From Trichosphaerium sp. ATCC 40318 (lineage: Eukaryota; Discosea; Flabellinia; Trichosidae), in the NCBI GenBank assembly GCA_038496445.1, contig JALMLS010000344.1:372001-436000 (forward strand): 64,000 bases of DNA, written 5' to 3'. A model generated the notes under the pieces. The model saw only the letters and a program-made list of their open reading frames with translations, did not search any database and was not told the origin of the DNA. The position numbers and the translations under genes were made by a program. Numbering within the stretch: position 1 is the stretch's first letter; each line of letters begins with the position of its first letter. This document shows positions 35,901 through 47,179 of the stretch, in pieces.

Positions 35901-37731
35901 TTTTTAATGCAATGATACATACTTGGTCTGGGAACGAACTCATCCTGAAGTAGGAACCAAGAAGACTGATAACTTCCATTTCTTTGCCATGTTTTTTCTT
36001 GTTTGGCATCCAACTTGGTAACGTCATGTACTAGTATAAGATGTCAGTGTTGCTTCATCAATGCAAACAAACTCCTTACCAGTCGCTGTAGAGGCTTATG
36101 CCTTAGCAGTCGCTCCAAAGCTATATAAGGTCTGTGGTATTTATCTTGTTCTAGTAAATTTGTTTCGCGCATACGCGTCGATAAGGCAAGAAAGATTGGT
36201 TCGAATATCTAAAAGAATCAGTAAACTTTGTAAAGTGCATAGGCCGACATACATCACGCAAGATAACTTTATCGTCTTTGAATCTGAACACAAGTCGTAA
36301 CAGGAAATCACGTGGTAGAGCTTTAGGCTCGCGACTTTCTGCCATTAACATAGGCACCATTTGGAGAGGCCCTATAATTATTAATTTTTTAATAACAATC
36401 ACATTTAAAGGAAGTACCTGTTGTTTCTTCTGTAGAAAACAAATCACCACCACTTGAAAAAAAAAATGTGAGAAAAAAATTGATACTAAAATTAGGTAAT
36501 GCCAACCTGACAGTTGAAGGGAAATGTGTAGGATTTTGTAACACATAACCTGCGTATGACACAGACATCTTTAAGCAATGTTCTAATAAGTCTTTACGCT
36601 CAGGATCCTTAAAATAGCGTTATAACGTGCTATATCACGTGTAATCATTTTTACAGTGCATACCTTGTTTTCTGTTTTACCACGGAATACCCAAGCTCTT
36701 TTATAGCACGCCAGTAGAAACATGAATAAATCTGTACCAAGAATTGTTTCATCGCGAACAGAGCAGATATGAACGACTACAGCCTCCACATCTTTCTTTG
36801 TCAAAGCTGTCAAGGCTACACAATACGTCAATAACACCAATGAACAAAAAGCCACGTACAGCGGGAATCCTGCTTGAATTCTTTTGCCATATTATCGAGG
36901 TACAACAACTAAAACAAAATTATTACGTCACTGACACATCACCTTTTCGCACTCCATGCTGCCTCCTCTCTGGAGATAAGGTTATGTTAAATATTGAAAA
37001 AATGGTCTCTGGTTCCCACGACACAAACGGTTGTTTATTGGCTGTAAGAGGAACATTAGGTCTTTGTACTGTTTATTTGAATTTATAGAATCGTACCTTG
37101 ACTTATAAAAGGGCGTTTTAGGGAATCTGGGGTACCAGACTGTTGAGGTGAGAATGTAGGCGAACCAGGAAATCCAACTCTACAGCCATGTCAATTTTTA
37201 AACGGTTTAATAAACGTACGGCGAGCTAGGGGAGAACATAGGAGCGGAGTTGCCGAAGGAGGATGGTTGTTGGGGCGAATTAGCAGGAATAGATATATTG
37301 CTTGTCGGCGTTATGTCCATAGGTGCAGTGGTACTGGGGATCGGTGCTGGAGAGGTTGGAGGAGGCGAGTTCTGTTTGCTGAAGTTAATTTTGTTGAAGT
37401 AACCTAGAATTACGCGTACTATTACAACTGGTGGCTGTATTACTTGTGGGGGCGTTTGAGGTTGAGCAGGCGGCGTTTGAGCGCGCTGAGTAAATCTTGC
37501 AAGACGTTTTAAACGCATTTGTTCGGCGGTTAAAGATGCCTGATCCATACGCACTACAGGGGGCTGTGTAGTTGCGGTATCACCGCTTTGTTCATTTGTG
37601 TTGGTGTCAATTTCCATGTTGTCTGGTTGTTGATCATTTTCGCCAGTGTCCATGGCGTCAGATTCAGCGTTGGGTGGATTTTTGTCATCATCTTCTTCTG
37701 TTCGTCTCCGTAATACGAGTCTATTAGACAT
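32930..37731 (-). CDS. UBE4: ubiquitin conjugation factor E4 (U-box, UFD2 family)
   Basis: E4/E3 ligase that extends ubiquitin chains, working with Cdc48/p97. The start at 37731 gives a disordered acidic N-terminus ([18 protein letters not shown]) and [19 protein letters not shown], the short motif found at the N-terminus of animal UBE4A/B. The middle matches the Ufd2 core: LTSLSDNPEYLIK-like helices, [20 protein letters not shown] (34750-34814), [11 protein letters not shown], and [15 protein letters not shown]. The C-terminal U-box reads [20 protein letters not shown], then [20 protein letters not shown] (33125-33245). After the last intron comes [20 protein letters not shown] and the end QNL, TAA at 32930-32932. 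About 20 short introns. Length and motif order fit the family well. Confidence 0.93.
33060..33102. repeat. perfect 15-bp stem hairpin in UBE4 last intron
   Basis: 33060-33074 and 33088-33102 are exact reverse complements (15 of 15) separated by a 13-nt loop. The hairpin is inside the final intron of UBE4, upstream of its acceptor on the minus strand. It could fold in pre-mRNA and shorten the donor-to-branch distance. Confidence 0.7.
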
Positions 37732-37887
37732 ACTTCACGAAACACGTTAAATTATAGTGAAGTGACGGCTTACAGCTGTGTTTGAAGCGATATTACCCAG
37801 TTTGACCAAATAGAGTTGTAAGGCTAGAAATTTTATGACTACGGCTATTTTTTTTCGTTCTAACTTTATCGGTATTGACGGGGCAAC

Positions 37888-38532
37888 ATGGCACTTGTAA
37901 AAACAAAGAACATAGATGATGTTATCATCCGAGCGAAGAAGATCAAAAAGAACAAACTTCTCCTCAGAAGACAAATGGTACGTTTTACCACGCAATTACA
38001 CTGTAAAATACGCCTAAAACACAGCGCCGCCTTACTGGCGTTTCTGCACTTCTATGTTTTTTCCCTCACTTTTCGACGCCTCTAAACCTCACAGGTAATT
38101 GACGTTATCCATCCTGGAAAAGACTGCATCACCAAAGCAAAGTTACAAGATGCTCTAGGCGAAATGTTCGAATGCAAGGACTCCAAACAAGTCGTTCTCT
38201 ACGGAACCCGCCACGCATACGGCGGTGGTAGAAGCACATGCATGTGTTTGATTTACGAAACAATTGCCGCTGCAAAGCAATTTGAACCTAAATTCCGTCT
38301 TGCTAGAGTACGTGCCGCAATATGCATAATTACACTAAACTCGCGCGCTTTTAAGTGCAATTCAAGTTTGTTTCACCATTTTTTTTCAATTCGCGCTCGG
38401 CTCTGTGCTAACGTGTTATTTTAGGTCGGTCTTGCCACTGTAGATCACTCCACTAACCGCAAATCGTACAAAGAAAGACGCCACAAGCGTAAAAAGCTCA
38501 AGGGTATCAAAAAGTATTCCATCAAGATGTAA
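37888..38532 (+). CDS. RPS24: 40S ribosomal protein eS24
   Basis: Small-subunit ribosomal protein. Three exons are clear: 37888-37977, 38095-38307 and 38425-38532. The protein reads MALVKTKNIDDVIIRAKKIK, NKLLLRRQMVIDVIHPGK, LQDALGEMFECKDSKQVVLY, GTRHAYGGGRSTCMCLIYET and AKQFEPKFRLARVGL, with a basic tail ending KKYSIKM. The core FxxRQMVIDVxHPGK and the GGGRST/RLAR block are diagnostic for eS24. Both introns (117 and 117 bp) are about twice the usual length for this window and pyrimidine-rich, as also seen in the 14-3-3 gene. The start is unambiguous. It is divergent from UBE4, with only 156 bp between the start codons. Confidence 0.95.
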
Positions 38533-38650
38533 TAAAGGAAGTTTTTATATCCATGACATTACGCACGTTGTTAATACACTAATTATAAGAAGTTTATTCA
38601 ACATTTTTTTTCATTTGTTATTATTATTGGTTTACAATCGATTGGCGACA

Positions 38651-40316
38651 CTACGAGGTGAAAGTTTTTTCTAGTGCCTTTTCGAACATTTGCATCGCAC
38701 AAACGCACTCTTGTTCGGTTACAATGAGTGGAGGCACCATGCGTATAGTATTTTTTGTTCCACAATTAAGAATGTACATGTATTGTTCCAACGCGTTTTG
38801 GATAATCTTTGTCGCAGTACCTTTTGGCGAGTCATCGAAATCAATGCCTATCATAAGGCCCTTGCCGCGAATGTCAGTTATTTGCGGAAATTTCTTTTGT
38901 AATGTGAATAGTGCGTCAAATAGTTGCTTGCTTCTTTCGTTCACGTTTTTCTTGAAAGAAGGATCGCTCAGGATATCAAGTGTTGCTATACTTGCTGCAC
39001 AAGATACAGCATTCCCAGAGTATGTACCGCCCATTGAACCAGGTGGTTGGTGTTTTGTTAGCTCGGAGGAAGCGGCAATTGCCGACAGAGGAAAACCGCT
39101 AGCCAAGCCTTTTGCCATTACCAAAATATCTAAAAAAAACGGTTACATGGGACACATTTTGTAGACAAATAGTGTACCTGGCTCCACGCCTTCATGTTGA
39201 TAAGCGAACATTTCTCCAGTGCGCATAAACCCTGTTTGTACTTCATCAAATATGAGTAAGATGCCCTTCTTATTACAAAACTAATAACGGCTGTTAGAAG
39301 CGTATCCAAGTAGTGCACAGTACTTCACGTAAAAATGTCAAAAATCCTGGAGGAGGTGGGATGTAGCCTCCCTCTCCAAGAACTGGTTCTATGATTATCG
39401 CTGCCGTCTCTTCAGGGCTAGTGTATCTCTGAAAGAAATCTTCGAAGTCTTCTTCGTACGAACGGCAGCAAATACCGTCTAGAGTGCGTCAAAATACGGT
39501 TGAGATAATGTCGACTACCTTCTTTTGGTAGTTTACATTTGACACAATTTGGAAAAGGCGCAAAATATCCGCCAGGAGGCAGTGGTCCGAATCCTAATTG
39601 TTGTCATACTATGTGTAGCTAATACTCGTACCAGCGCCATACACTGTCTTACTAGAAGTAATAAACAGAGTGCCAATAGATCGACCGTGATAGCTACCAC
39701 TCATAGCTACAATGTTTGGTTTTTTGGTTGCTTGTCTTGCTAGCTTAATGGCCGCTTCTACTGCATCAGAACCGCTAGAACTCATTTATTATATGTACTG
39801 CTTTATAGGAATGCCTGTTATTGAAGAACACTCTGTCCAGGCTTTTGGGAAGTAGCGGCAGAAGCTTTTGTGTGAGCTCTAAGAGAAAGTAAGTTAAAAC
39901 TTCTTAAAGTAACATTACGTACCTATCATTTTTTTGTGCATGAATATATTTACTTGACCGTGAACCATATTTTCTATCTGAGCAGCTGCTGCTTTGGTAA
40001 CTTTTGGATGACAATGTCCTTGGATATAAAAGTTAATTGCTTTTTTTTCCATATCAGGTTTTTCAGGATAATCTGGATTACAAGTACCTGTGTTTGTAAC
40101 GCCAATCCCAGCACTAAAATCGAGGTATCTGGTATTATCTACATCGTACAGCCAGCATCCTTTCGCCTTTAAATTGACTGTTAGGTGAGGCTAATTTTGG
40201 AAGAAAACTGAAATGGTTTTACTTGCCTTTTCCATTACGACATTCGATAGTCTTCCTATGCCTTGTGTTATGTGATCAACGCCATAAGAAGACATTTCAG
40301 CGTGGGTTTTTGACAT
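38651..40316 (-). CDS. class-III PLP aminotransferase (4-aminobutyrate aminotransferase-like)
   Basis: Pyridoxal-phosphate enzyme moving amino groups from omega-amino acids such as GABA to a 2-oxo acid. From ATG 40316 it reads [20 protein letters not shown], then [41 protein letters not shown] Gly-rich PLP-site region with [20 protein letters not shown] and [10 protein letters not shown] follows near 39660-39790. The Schiff-base Lys lies in [16 protein letters not shown] (about 39085-39125). The C-terminal half matches class [35 protein letters not shown] and [12 protein letters not shown]. It ends TFTS and TAG at 38651. GabT/ABAT or a lysine/ornithine transaminase cannot be told apart by eye. 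No obvious mitochondrial targeting peptide is visible. Confidence 0.9.
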
Positions 40317-40669
40317 ATTGCTTTGGGTTTGGTACGATCTTTATCGGTTTAGCTTTACAACAATGAAACACGTTTTCATCGCACCTTACACGCTCCGCGC
40401 TTGTTTTTGTGCGGATAATTGCGGATCTGGAAGTGCGATTAGTATTATGTGCGATTGTAAACGTTTCTGGTAACACTACCTCATCTTTAGGATTGAACGC
40501 ATTATGAACAGCTAAAAAGTGCTCAAAGATGTTCAAAAAGCCAACTGTCTTTGTTTTACGTTGAAACCCAACGTTATACTAGTAGTGCGTACGTTGCGCA
40601 CGCTACAGAACAAAGGTCAAGAAATGGTCCTGGAAATTTTTTTTGAACTGAGTTTTCGAAAAATAAACA
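40317..40669. other. divergent promoter region
   Basis: Spacer between the aminotransferase (minus) and pallidin (plus) starts. A short minus-strand open frame (40297-40536) overlaps it but has no domain and is treated as chance. No further element recognised. Confidence 0.4.
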
Positions 40670-41586
40670 ATGGACCAATCTTCGCTCAATGGAGGTAATT
40701 TTGTACCAGAATCTAGTGCCGGCCTTTTAGATGAACCAGAGCCAGAAGAAACGAAAGTAAAAGACGAAGCAGTTTCTTTATTGGCAAAAGGGCTTATAGA
40801 CAATTTTTATACCACTCAAGAGGCTGCACGCACTAAATTGGGAGAATTACAGTGCGTGACATAGTAAAACATTGCTAAAATTGTCTAAATCACGTGGTCA
40901 AGAACCCAACAAGCTAAATGGTCTAATGAATTGAAAAAAGAGAGTACACTTATGATTAGAGCTCAAGACGAAATGTTTGAAGCCAAGTACTTAGTACGGT
41001 AACTAATGGTACATTACATGGTCTGACACAACTAGTTCCTTCAATTGCCTGCGTATATGAACAAGCTGAACAGAATTGTACAAGAGATGCAAGTAATTAA
41101 TAGGTATGTATGAGTGAGTGTAAGGCAGTATACTTTTAGAGGTTAATGGTAATAAAGGCGCATGAGGAACTTAAAAAATGCAACACAGCGATTAACTAAC
41201 CAACAACAAAGAGTACTACTTTAAATTTTTGTTTTATGTTCCAGTTACTTTCTTTGTCATGCATGTGAGTGACGTTATATTCAAGAAAGGTTTGCGAGAA
41301 GCAGAAATGGATCATGCACAGACAAAACTATTTCCCAAAGCAGGTGCGCCCACTGACACGTTCTCGTTGTTGTGTTTTAACTTGAAGAATAAAAGTGACA
41401 CCTACGATATTGAATAATCCATCACCTAAAAGAAAGTTGGCGAAACAAAAACGAGCAAATAAGGTTGTAATAGGCACGTGACTACCTAAAAACAAAGCCC
41501 TCACCTAACTGGTATTAAAAGAAAACGTGGACTTAAAACCTAAGCCAAAGGACCCTATGGAAGGAACACCAAGCAGCTCAGAATAA
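40670..41586 (+). CDS. BLOC1S6: BLOC-1 subunit 6 (pallidin)
   Basis: Small coiled-coil subunit of the BLOC-1 endosomal complex. The first exon (MDQSSLNGGNFVPESSAGLL, then LLAKGLIDNFYTTQEAARTK) is followed by TQQAKWSNELKKESTL, FEAKYLV, LPAYMNKLNRIVQEMQVINR and RMRNLKNATQRLTNQQQR. Length, helix spacing and motifs match pallidin, which has LSEGLLSHYLPDLQRSKQAL, then LFAEAKHYHAKLVNIRKEML and LKKRALKLQQKR. An apparent stop near 41222 is avoided by an intron joining QQQR to KGLREAEMDHAQTKLFPK. A basic tail follows (PSPKRKLAKQKRANK). The final junction is unclear: the stop is at 41536 or 41586, depending on the last splice. Snapin was considered and fits less well. Confidence 0.68.
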
Positions 41587-41809
41587 GACCACGCCGTTTT
41601 TTTGAACGGTCCGAAAATGTCACTCGAAACTGCTTGTGTAGTAAAAAAAAACTAAAAAGATGACTGTCATTTATGTCAAAATCGAAAAAAACTTTTCATC
41701 TCACGTCACCTGTTGCGCGTTTTTTTTGCGCTAGCGCTTGTTGTGCACAAAATCGCAACAAAAAAAAATAAAGCGAGCATAAAGTCAAAAAACAAACTAG
41801 CGTTACATC

Positions 41810-43955
41810 ATGGCAGACGAGGCGGCAATGCAGCAGGAGGTAGTTGCTGAACCAGAAGTACCCGTACAAAAAGAGGTTGAGGAACCAACACAAGAAGAAG
41901 CAGTCGCCGATAAGGCGCCAGAACCTACACCAGCTGCAGAACCAGCGAGTGCTGGAGGTACTCTTGAATATTATCGATGTTTTATCACTTTTTTTTTCTT
42001 CAATACTATCAGTTCTTTCGTCACGTGCTCTACGAGCGTTTTACACTATTTTGCGTTCGCTTACGTAATGTTAGATAACGGGTTACTCGACGCTGTCGAA
42101 AAAATAGCTAGCATTGGTGACTTATCGAAGAGGTTAGAAGCATTTCAAGCGCTAGCTGCAAAAACCGATCCCAGTACGTTTTCTGAAAAGTTTTTTTTTT
42201 GCTAATCACGTGAAAGGTACTTTGAAAACAGACGCTTCATACAGTGCGTATCTTGTATTGATAGCTGGTTTCTTTGGTTCGCTTTGCGGTATTGTAAAGG
42301 ATAAGGTCAAATTCATCGAGAAAAAGGTTGAGATATTTTTGCTTCTTGCAGGCGAGAACAATATCGAGTGGCCAGAGGAGAAGCTTAACAATTTTAAAAA
42401 ATATTACATGTTACTTGAAGGTTTCTTTTTGGATGTTGACATCAACTCTTTACTTGTACGTCGTATGCATAACGCAACAAGCTAATATTGACAACAAACT
42501 AATAATAAACTTTCGTAGACTGCTGGTGATGTTCCACCACCTCCACCACCACCTCCAGCCCCTCCTATGGGTGGTCCAATGGCAGGCGGTTCTAGTGCGC
42601 CTCGAAGAAGTGCAAATCCATTTGCTGGGTCTGCAGGCTCAAGTGCGTCTTTCTTTTTTCTAGTTTTATTTTACACAATTTTATTTTAATTTGATATGTA
42701 GGCAGCGGTGGTGGACCAAGTTTGTTAGGACAAATTGGTGCTGGCGTTGCTTTAAAGTGCGTTGTATAATTTGATACTACACGTCAAAATTTGTCACGTG
42801 ACGAATGTGATAAATTAATTACATTTTTGTTCACTTGACGGAAAATTAATGGTGTTTACAGAAAAACACCACAAAATGCTAGACCAAGACCAGCTGCCCC
42901 TACAAACGACCTAATGGCCCAAATTGCAGCTGGTGTGCGACTGAAGAAGGCACCAAAGCCTGTCAGACCTAAACGTATGTTGCTAAAATTGCTAAGTAAC
43001 TACATTGGTTGACAACAATTAGCTGGTTCAAGACCAAAGACGTATATGAATCCAATTGCTGCTGCTGTGGCTGGTGGCGCACGTGGTCGTCTGAGAAAAT
43101 CTAGTGTATCTGATGTACGTCTTACTGTTTTATACCTTTTGTGTTCTTAGTATCTCCACAAGATCTTGACGAAGCCATGGGAAACAGCTAGAAATAAAAA
43201 CGTCAACAAGGGCGTAGATTGGCGTGGATACCTAAAGCAAAAGAGTGGTGTCGTTATGGATCCTAAACCTGCTAAGCCAACAGGTTCAGCAGAACCAAAG
43301 TTAATGTTTCAATTGCGTAAAACTGATAAGGCAGCACCACGTCCTGCTTCTCGCCGTGTAAAGAGCTATGCTCCAGGCATGCTGCAAAAGGATATGGCTG
43401 CTCTGCAACCAGCGATTGAAAAGGTAGGATCGACCACGCACTATAAATCACTTAATTACTTTAGGCACGTGAGGAAGATAGGAAACGTGAAGAAGCTAGA
43501 AAGGTATTTATATTATTACTTCACATTTTCTTACATTATCACTAGGCCCCTGAGAAACCAGTTGTAAAGAATACCGAACCAGCACCAACTAAAGAGCCAG
43601 TGAAATCTCCAGAACCTAAGAAAGCGCCTGAACCTGTTAAAGAACCCGCCAAAGCTCCAGAACCTGCTAAGGAACCAGTGAAAGCACCTGAACCTGTCAA
43701 AGAACCAGAGCCTGTAAAGAAAATTGAACCTGTAACTGCACCTGTAAAAGCTGAACCACAGAAGTCTGAGCCTGTAAATGCGACTATACCAAAGAAAGTT
43801 GCGCCAGCTAAAACGGCAACTTCGAAGTTGAAGACTGGTGCAAACAAGGTACTGTTTAATAATTTTATTTATTTTATCTTGACGTTTGTACTGATTTGGT
43901 TTTTCTTTAGCGTGCCAGTATGCGTGTAGCAAAATTAATGTCAATGTTTGAGTGA
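41810..43955 (+). CDS. proline-rich multi-WH2 actin-binding protein
   Basis: Starts MADEAAMQQEVVAEPEVPVQ with an acidic region. Then comes an unfamiliar helical domain (about residues 50-175: NGLLDAVEKIASIGDLSKRL ... KDKVKFIEKK ... WPEEKLNNFKKYYMLLEGF). A poly-Pro stretch (PPPPPPPPAPPMGG, 42530-42570) could bind profilin. Two clear WH2 motifs follow: LLGQIGAGVALKKTP (42725-42870) and LMAQIAAGVRLKKAP (42910-42955). A weaker third is NPIAAAVAGGARGRLRKSS. WH2 motifs bind monomeric actin; tandem copies nucleate filaments (Spire, Cobl, verprolin/WIP). A degenerate KEPAKAPEP repeat (43590-43790) and a basic end (RASMRVAKLMSMFE, TGA) complete it. Function as actin nucleator or monomer carrier is inferred. 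Confidence 0.78.
43590..43790 (+). repeat. degenerate Pro/Glu/Lys tandem repeat in WH2 protein
   Basis: About ten imperfect 15-21-bp units encode variants of EPVKEP / KAPEPAKEP within the last large exon of the WH2 gene. Low-complexity coding repeat. Confidence 0.7.
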
Positions 43956-44033
43956 TCGCACGTGATTAAATTTATACGTTTAGTTCATATTTAGTAATAG
44001 ACAGCTTTGAGCAAATTAAATAAAATTGTAGCT

Positions 44034-46676
44034 TCACTCTACTTTTTTCCTTTCATTCCTCATGTTATCCACTAATTTTTTTAAGTCTCCAGCTACTCCT
44101 TTGTTAGTAGGGGTTAGGAGGTTAATATCTACATACTTGTATGAACATCTTGTGACATTGCAACAATTATACAATGATGGTAAAGTTGTGTACAATTATG
44201 GTCACGTGAAAATTGAAAAAAGTCCAAAACGTTTTCTGTAGAAATAAGCGGTTGTAAAGCTCTTTCACAATATTGTACAAATCTTCTTATTCCTAAAAAG
44301 TTGCCAAGAACACAAGCTAATGATTATAAGTGTCAAGAATTCTATCAAAAAGTTTACCTTCACTAATACTTGCTGGGTGCTCAGACCATATAGTTTCGTT
44401 GGGTAAGTCAGTATACAAGTAATAAAGTACAGATGTAAATGCCAATACAGAAAATTCTGGTAAGCAGATCGTATCCATTGAACTATTTTTTTATTATTAA
44501 TAGCTCGCTATTAACCTACTTGTACCTTTCAAGCATACCACTGCCCAGCATTTGTTTAAAATAAGTCGATCGCGATGTTAGAATATCCCTTGAATTCATA
44601 ACATCAATTTTAACTCAATCAGTCATGTAGCATACCTGTGAGCCTTGCACGTGCCATCACTTAACTTTATTGTTATGTCTGTGTTTTTGTTTGGAATACG
44701 TGGACGTTGGCGGGAAGTTAGTAGTGTCACCAAGGAAGATACACCAAGTTCTTTAGCGACTCTCATAATATGTCTCTTTGTATCACTCTCCATAATCTCG
44801 ATGTGTTGTGGAGATGATGCATAGTAGGCACAACTCACTAACATTTTGATGTCAGCAATGTCAAAATTCGAATTGTTGATAGTAATCACATTTGACTTGG
44901 CTTCCTAAGTACGTACTTAGTTCAAGAGTTAGTGTTGTAAAATCGAATAAACCTTGCTATTATACAGTTCGGGCATACAATAATCAATAATAAATCTATG
45001 GCAAGGTACAGATTGATTCATTATTGATATTGTAGTGACGCTTGATTTAGGCTTGTCTTCTTGTAGTGTCTTTACATCTTGATGAAATCTACTGGGCACT
45101 ACTATTTGTATTGTTGGAACACTAAAAACTATACTTTGATTAGGAAAAGGCTACTATCGAAGTTCTATACCTTTCTGTGCTAGTTCTTTTGTTTGTACAA
45201 TCATAGAAGTACTCATACTTCCAGAAAATTTTGAAGTTAACACATCAGTGCGACCATGTTCTAACCAAGCCGCACATGCAATATCTATACATGACGTAAG
45301 TTTTATTCAAATTCATAAATAATCACGTACTACATATATCACATATATCCTTTAACGTTCCAAGAGTAAGTTGACTTGAACGGAGGCTGATTTCATTTGT
45401 ATCGTAAAGAAATTGTAGCAGTGCTTTAACGCAACCTAGAAAACAGAACTTGATACCAGTGCAACGTATTTTATAATTACCTTGTTCAGCAACAGCAAAC
45501 GTAAGATGATCTATTCGGATTTTAAGTGTGAGTACGTAAGCAAAACCTACCTGCTTTCGACGCTAAGTTTTTCAAAGTTCCGACTACCTTTAGGACATTA
45601 GTTCACTTGCTACCAATAAGTGTCTCACCTCATATACGATATTGTCATTGTCTCCATGTGCTTTGATAACACGCAATAGAGCTCGTATCAAATCAGGAAA
45701 CACCCCGGTATCAATATCATCAGGTTCTGTGCCTCGTTATAGCATGTAAAAATGGTGACTTGTACCTGCATGACATGCAATATTCCTTAATGCGCCAGCG
45801 CCGCTACCTTGATAAAAACTTAGTTTACTTGCACTGTATGAATAGGTTTAAAGTACGTATGCATTCTATGTTCTCTGAATCGAGAAGAGATATAAAGTAC
45901 TTCAGGCCTTGAATGATAATTTTTCCGTATTGTTCTATTTATGGTCACGTGATTTTTTTTAAATTCTTGCAAAATACCTTGTTCACTTTAGGTAAAAGCA
46001 TTAGCATAGAAAAGAGAATATCACCGCACCTGAGGTTGTGTAGCACACCAGCCGCTCTGTGCTGTATCTTCACATTAGCACTTTGACAAAGAACTAGCAA
46101 AGGTTGAATGCCACCACATTTGACAAGCCTGTTTCTGTTGGTACGGTCAACACCAAAGATGAGGTTTCTCAACGCGGATGATGCCGCCATTAGAACCTTA
46201 ACATGCAGTAAGATTAGTTGCATCTACCATTTGCGACTCACCAACGGACTGGTGCTATGGAGGAGACTGACAAGTTTTTCGATTCCACCTGAACAAACAA
46301 TTATGCCGCTAGTCTTACCTCCTACGCACCGGCTTTACCAATGAGCTGTCTATTTGGGTCTGCAAAACTTGTTAACATTAAAAAGTCAAAATAACTGTAC
46401 AAACCGTGCTGGTAGACCACATTGGTAAGTAAGCGACCAGTGGCGGCAATTATTTTGTCTGTACTATCTAAGAAGCTCAATATTAGCTCTATGCCCTCAC
46501 TGCCAATTTGATTCCTGTGATTCCCTTTTCGTAGCGTCAGTGGTAGTTTCTCGGGTACAAGTACAGTCTTTGTACGCCAACGAAGATAGCCGTTTAATTC
46601 GCTGCGTAATAACATCAGGATCTCGCTCTACAGTTAATTGATGTAATACAGAAGTAATTTCTGTGTTTGTGGCCAT
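44034..46676 (-). CDS. armadillo-repeat plus BTB-domain protein
   Basis: ATG 46676 (MATNTEITSVLHQLTVERDP) opens a series of armadillo units: GIELILSFLDSTDKIIAATG, VKCGGIQPLLVLCQSANVKI and QHRAAGVLHNLRCG (45990-46500). Further units follow to about 45300. The C-terminal part contains a BTB-like fold end (ADIKMLVSCAYYASSPQHIE ... VAKELGVSSLVTLL) followed by TDITIKLSDGTCKAHRY, the opening of a second BTB domain (44640-44890). The end reads VDNMRNERKKVE, TGA at 44034-44036. ARM-BTB proteins (plant ARIA/ABAP1, animal ARMC5) are Cullin-3 substrate adaptors, so a CUL3-adaptor role is inferred. The junction after exon 1 is not resolved and the exact start may be upstream. At least nine short introns. 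Confidence 0.7.
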
Positions 46677-47179
46677 GTTGAGGTTGTGGTACAAGTGTAA
46701 AATATTGCCAATTTTCAAGGGTACAAAATACGCTTAAACGTTGTAACTTGGGCATCTGTACTATCAACCAATGCTTCATAACGCCTAAACATGCACAATG
46801 CAACCGATAATACGCAATTTCTGTTCAACCTGCACAAATATCTCACTGACAGACCACGTATGCTTAAATAGACTGTAATTTGATAACTTTTAATAGTGGA
46901 AAGCTTTCGAGATGGTCTTGAGCGACTAACACTGAATCCACGCTGTTTAAAGTATCTCACAGGATGTTTGAAGGCTTTGGAGAAGTCTGGATCGTTTTTG
47001 CGACCCAGTACGAATATTCGTTATCTACAAGTACTTTTCTAAGCGCAAGTAGTTGTAATAAATAGGGGATCGCTTGATCGAAGCAAATTGCTTGATTTGC
47101 AGTTCTATGTCGAAAACGTTCGCTCAATGCGAGTACGTGAACAGTCTTACGCCTTTTCTGTGTAACAGCGTGTCAGATA
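46677..47179. other. divergent intergenic region
   Basis: Spacer between the armadillo-BTB gene (minus) and the STK11IP-like gene (plus). An 81-codon minus-strand open frame (46715-46960) could be an upstream exon of the armadillo gene, but it has no recognisable repeat. Nothing else seen. Confidence 0.4.

Noticed and set aside
38658-39164. 168-codon plus-strand frame
   Set aside because: Antisense shadow of the aminotransferase C-terminal exon, whose minus-strand protein is clearly conserved.
41222-41224. Apparent pallidin stop codon
   Set aside because: An intron from 41212 to 41284 starting GTAC keeps the frame and adds a helix that matches pallidin's extent.
43531-43944. Minus-strand frames rich in Arg/Phe or Gly/Ser over the WH2 gene
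   Set aside because: Antisense of the Pro/Glu/Lys repeat; periodic composition only.
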